From: Paenibacillus piri
GTDB taxonomy: Bacteria > Bacillota > Bacilli > Paenibacillales > NBRC-103111
Length of the DNA: 64,000 bases
Direction of reading: 5' to 3'
Assembly: GCF_004354045.1 (NCBI RefSeq)
Contig: NZ_SMRT01000001.1
Span: 434,001 to 498,000, forward strand
In this document: in pieces, positions 61,158 to 64,000 of the stretch
Position numbering within the stretch: the stretch's first letter is position 1
Layout of the letters: each line of letters begins with the position of its first letter
Translations under genes and position numbers: made by a program
Notes under the pieces: model-generated
The model's input: only the letters and a program-made list of their open reading frames with translations
Told to the model about the DNA's origin: nothing
The model's database searches: none

Positions 61158-62228
61158 ATGATGAATTCAGCTCCGAACGATGAGCTGCTCGTCTATGTAG
61201 GCTCATATGCGCCCGCATCCTCGGAAAGCATTTACGTATACCGGCTTCATCCGGTAACCGGAGCGCTGACGCTGCAGCAGAGCTTGAGCGGAATAGTGAA
61301 TCCGTCGTTTTTGACGCTTGACCCGAAGCGGAACCGGCTGTACGCGGTCAGCGAGGTCGGGGAAGGCGCCGGCCAGGCGGCGGCTTATGCAATCCGGCCC
61401 GAGGATGGGAGCCTTGATTTTTCGAACAGCGTGTCTTCGCTGGGTCGGGCTTCCTGCTATGTCACGTTAGACGGAGACTCCACCTGCCTGCTTGCCGCCA
61501 ATTATACAAGCGGCAATGTCGTCTTGTTCCCGATCGAAGCGGACGGCCGGGTCGGAGAAGCCGCGGATCAGGTGCAGCATGCCGGCAGCAGCATCCGCGC
61601 CGATCGGCAATCGGAGCCGCATCCCCATGCCGCCGTGATCGATCCCGGCGATCGGTTCGTATTCGTTCCCGATCTGGGGATCGACCGGATAAAGGTGTAC
61701 CGAATCGGTCGTGAGCCGCTGCGGCTTATCGCCCATGGCGAAGTGCCGGTTACCCCCGGATCGGGTCCGAGGCATATGGCGTTCCATCGCGATATTCCTT
61801 ATGCTTATGTCATTAATGAACTGGATTCCACGATAACCGCATTTGCATATGAAGCCGGGAATGGTTCGCTGCGTCCGGTGCAAACTGTGTCCGCGCTGCC
61901 CGAAGGCTTCACGGACTCGAGCACATGTGCGGATATTCACATCTCGCCGTCCGGCAGCTACTTGTACGGATCGAACCGCGGTCATGACAGCATCGTCGTC
62001 TATGCGATCAACCGGACCGACGGAACTTTAACTTATGTGGAGCATACGCCGACGTTGGGCGCAACACCGCGCAATTTCGCCGTTACGCCGGACGGACGGT
62101 TGCTGCTTGCCGCCAATCAGGATACCGATTCGATCGTTACTTTCCGGGTGGATCTGGCGACCGGCCGCTTGACACCGACAGGTCAAACCGTTAATGTCTC
62201 GAAACCCGTTTGTATAAAATTTGCATAA
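61158..62228 (+). CDS. Lactonase family protein, probable 6-phosphogluconolactonase
   Basis: This 356-residue seven-bladed beta-propeller belongs to the YbhE-type lactonase family, which hydrolyses 6-phosphogluconolactone in the pentose phosphate pathway. Recurrent blade motifs are GIVNPSFLTLDPKRNRLYAV, SEPHPHAAVIDPGDRFVFVP, GPRHMAFHRDIPYAYVINEL and STCADIHISPSGSYLYGSNR, where the histidines and Arg line the central channel. AAAGGAG lies 8 bases before ATG 61158. The precise substrate could be another sugar lactone. Confidence 0.88.
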   Translation: MMNSAPNDELLVYVGSYAPASSESIYVYRLHPVTGALTLQQSLSGIVNPSFLTLDPKRNRLYAVSEVGEGAGQAAAYAIRPEDGSLDFSNSVSSLGRASCYVTLDGDSTCLLAANYTSGNVVLFPIEADGRVGEAADQVQHAGSSIRADRQSEPHPHAAVIDPGDRFVFVPDLGIDRIKVYRIGREPLRLIAHGEVPVTPGSGPRHMAFHRDIPYAYVINELDSTITAFAYEAGNGSLRPVQTVSALPEGFTDSSTCADIHISPSGSYLYGSNRGHDSIVVYAINRTDGTLTYVEHTPTLGATPRNFAVTPDGRLLLAANQDTDSIVTFRVDLATGRLTPTGQTVNVSKPVCIKFA

Positions 62229-62258
62229 TAACGGGACCTGATAACGGCAAACAGGCGC

Positions 62259-62377
62259 GAGTGAACTCATTCAGCTTTGCTGAACATCGGGGAATCAGAT
62301 GCGGACTCTACCCCACCTGATTCAAGGCCCACCTTAGAGGTGGGGGTCTTAAACCGATAAAGTCGTAATCGAATAAA
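62259..62377 (+). repeat. R1 repeat copy 5
   Basis: Full-length copy, preceded by CGAG like the others, 30 bases after the lactonase stop. Single-base changes (ACTCAT, GATGCGG, AAACCG, CGAATAAA) slightly weaken the hairpins. Its 3' end overlaps the next terminator by two bases. Confidence 0.92.
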
Positions 62378-62417
62378 CCTCCAATACCGCGAACAAAACG
62401 GTGTTGGAGGTTTTTGT
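62374..62417 (+). terminator. Terminator downstream of the lactonase gene
   Basis: AACCTCCAATACCG pairs with CGGTGTTGGAGGTT around a 9-base loop, followed by five T residues. Confidence 0.9.
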
Positions 62418-62420
62418 GTG

Positions 62421-62510
62421 TTGAATAGAAAGTATAAGATTTTATACTTGGCTTCGCACAACCTTGACAAACGCGCTCGTCCCGTAGGACGACGAAGCCG
62501 TTTATCCTTG
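62421..62510 (+). repeat. R2 repeat copy 6
   Basis: Full R2 element from TTGAATAGAAAGTATAAG to GCCGTTTATCC, placed three bases after a terminator and only 44 bases after an R1 copy. The short remainder up to 62577 has no recognisable feature. Confidence 0.92.
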
Positions 62511-62577
62511 TCAGGCTAAAATTGGCATGGAGCGGAAGGTGTACGATTTGAAGCCGACTTTAGAGCTTGTCCCTTTA

Positions 62578-63729
62578 TCAGTAGGTTCGGCCTTTATATT
62601 TGCCGGTATGCAGCAGATGGATGCGGACATCGACATGGCTTAACGAATGTTCATCCAGAAGAAACCGGCGTTTTTCGTGCAATGCTTTCCATTCTTTCGG
62701 ATGATCCCGGTACAGCGAACGATCCAATTTCAATACATCGGACTTCAGACCGATCCCTTTTTTATACGTATAAATGATTTGATCCCGGATCACTTTGGCC
62801 GCCAAACTCTCGATCTTGTCCTTGGGCAGATCCACAATCAGCTCGTCCAAATAAGCGTCAAGCTTGATGGATAGGTCGAAGCGTACGTTGCCGTCCTCGA
62901 ACACCGGTCGTATTTTAGGACGGGGATTCAGCAGTACGAGAGCAGCGGCCGGCTCGTGATTGTCAAAAATATTGATCGAGGAGCGCTGCATTTTTTTCTG
63001 CATCCATCGGTAGCCGATCAGATCGTTTTCGCTCAGCCAGCCGGTTAATTGCGTGTTTTCGAGCAAGAAGGCCCCGTCGACCTTTAACATCGGCTTTATT
63101 TTGGTATCTTCCTGCCAGCCCTGTTTACTTACGGTCAGCGAGGGGAGAAGCGACGAATTGCTCGGTTCGTTGAATTGGGAAATAATTCGGTAGCCGTAAA
63201 CCGGCAAAATGAACGTACGCTGGGAATTCATCTGGGCAGGCGTATACATGATCGTATCCAACGGAGAAAAATTCATCAGCGATTTTTTGGTAAAAATCTC
63301 CTGAAGCGGAACTTTCGTTCCGTAAAGCAAAATATTGTACCGGACCTCGCGGTACCGATTCAACATGTCGTAAGACTCGCGTATTTTTTCCGCATCCCGC
63401 AGTATGTTTTCCGAGCAGACAATCGCTTTCACATGTCCCCAAAAAAGACGTATTTGCGAAGTGGAGTAAATGTCATTGAACGATTCGGTAATCGTCTTCC
63501 CCACTCCTTTGCCGATCCATACGGGAATATTTTTGCCGAGCTGACTAGTTTCGGTTTTGGCTACGTTGGTGAAGTTCAACACCTGCACATAAGTGTGGAA
63601 TTTTCCGTCTTTATAATCCAGCCCGAGCGCAGTCACGTAAGCCATAGATTGAATATCCTTGGAATTCCAGCACCCCGGAAGCAGCAAAAGTACCGATAAG
63701 TAAACGAACGCGGCCGCTATTTGTTTCAT
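62578..63729 (-). CDS. Ger(x)C family spore germination lipoprotein
   Basis: This 383-residue lipoprotein is the C subunit of a GerA-type nutrient receptor in the inner membrane of spores. The signal ends at the lipobox LPGC (Cys20) followed by WNSKDIQSMAYVTALGLDY, the family hallmark. The body shows TSQIRLFWGHVKAIVCSENI and a C-terminal domain with KDKIESLAAKVIRDQIIYTY. Its ATG overlaps the stop of the gerA-type gene upstream (ATGA), so the two subunits are translated together. The germinant is unknown. Confidence 0.93.
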   Translation of the reverse strand: MKQIAAAFVYLSVLLLLPGCWNSKDIQSMAYVTALGLDYKDGKFHTYVQVLNFTNVAKTETSQLGKNIPVWIGKGVGKTITESFNDIYSTSQIRLFWGHVKAIVCSENILRDAEKIRESYDMLNRYREVRYNILLYGTKVPLQEIFTKKSLMNFSPLDTIMYTPAQMNSQRTFILPVYGYRIISQFNEPSNSSLLPSLTVSKQGWQEDTKIKPMLKVDGAFLLENTQLTGWLSENDLIGYRWMQKKMQRSSINIFDNHEPAAALVLLNPRPKIRPVFEDGNVRFDLSIKLDAYLDELIVDLPKDKIESLAAKVIRDQIIYTYKKGIGLKSDVLKLDRSLYRDHPKEWKALHEKRRFLLDEHSLSHVDVRIHLLHTGKYKGRTY

Positions 63730-64000
63730 TTGGAATCATCTCCTTGATGATCCGGGTCAATGGTGTTTAAAACCTTGGGTCGGTTGACCATTTTTTTCCA
63801 TGGGAGCCGGAGGTACGCTTTTATAAAATCTTTCACGTAAAGCGGGGAAAACGGCGCCATATAAGGAACTCCGAACGAATGCAGCTTGGACATATAGAAC
63901 AGCAGCAAAATAACGCTCAGTATCATCCCGTACATGCCGAGAACGTTGGCAATACCGAATATGATCAGTCTAATGATGCTGACAATCGTACTTAAGGACT
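63726..64000 (-). CDS. GerA-family spore germination protein (5' part outside window)
   Basis: The visible 90 residues are the C-terminal end of a GerA-type A subunit: two hydrophobic segments (IIRLIIFGIANVLGMYGM and onward) and then SFGVPYMAPFSPLYVKDFIK and LRLPWKKMVNRP, a typical ending of these proteins. The reading frame is open to the window end. Together with the Ger(x)C gene it forms a germination receptor operon that continues outside the window, where a B subunit gene may also lie. Confidence 0.92.
   Translation of the reverse strand, partial: SLSTIVSIIRLIIFGIANVLGMYGMILSVILLLFYMSKLHSFGVPYMAPFSPLYVKDFIKAYLRLPWKKMVNRPKVLNTIDPDHQGDDSK

Overview
The window is chromosomal DNA of a spore-forming Firmicute, most probably Paenibacillus or a close relative in Paenibacillaceae. 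This is inferred from spore genes (partial gerA with a gerC-type gene, a CotD-like coat gene, a Spo0E-family phosphatase), strong AGGAGG ribosome binding sites, frequent TTG/GTG starts, classical Gram-positive leaders (Phe T-box; cobalamin, FMN and tandem glycine riboswitches) and the gene order pheS-pheT-zapA-cvpA-mutS2. No phage, CRISPR array, rRNA or tRNA gene was seen.

Layout. 1-7.5 kb: end of a sugar ABC permease, a NikR regulator with a His-rich tail, DUF2203, a CopC-CopD copper protein, an MFS transporter, an aldo/keto reductase, a lipoprotein with signal peptidase I, and a CotD-like gene. 7.6-15.6 kb: promoter and T-box leader, pheS, pheT, then a zapA gene enlarged to about 1020 codons by a coiled coil with 39-residue tandem repeats, then cvpA. 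16-21.8 kb: a CuA-type cupredoxin lipoprotein, a YvlD-like membrane protein, mutS2, and an envelope-stress module (sigma-W-like promoter, pspA, DUF350, a 27-residue membrane peptide, an acidic zinc-ribbon protein). 22-28.5 kb: MFS transporter, cysteine synthase, short GNAT-like gene, Lrp regulator with aminotransferase, Spo0E-like gene, lipoprotein.

28.6-40.4 kb is a cobalamin island: riboswitch, btuFCD uptake genes, cobT, cobU (with a low-complexity insert), cbiB, cobS, one continuous cobD-cobQ reading frame, a PduO-type adenosyltransferase and an RluA-type pseudouridine synthase. Together they import corrinoids, make aminopropanol phosphate, amidate and adenosylate the ring and attach the lower ligand. 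40.7-51.6 kb: YdcF-like protein, an enolase-superfamily enzyme and a PL22-like propeller protein, an ArsC/Spx-like protein, an M50 protease, a broken aminotransferase, an unknown duplicated-domain protein, two Gfo/Idh/MocA genes and an AraC regulator. 51.6-64 kb: FMN riboswitch with an EamA-type transporter, an alpha/beta hydrolase, gcvH, a tandem glycine riboswitch with gcvT-gcvPA-gcvPB, a decayed region, a Bcr/CflA-type MFS transporter, a lactonase and the germination genes.

Three dispersed repeat families occupy the intergenic space. R1 (about 117 bp, 5 copies, four successive hairpins) resembles an IS200/IS605 right end. R2 (about 90 bp, 6 copies) contains two palindromes. R3 (about 150 bp, 3 copies) always sits directly behind a terminator. 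R1 and R2 copies lie inside the pheST and cobalamin leaders, and two R1 copies supply the stop codon of the preceding gene. The most unusual items are the giant ZapA, the CobD-CobQ fusion, the repeat families, the hairpin array before the AraC gene and the FMN-riboswitch/EamA pairing.
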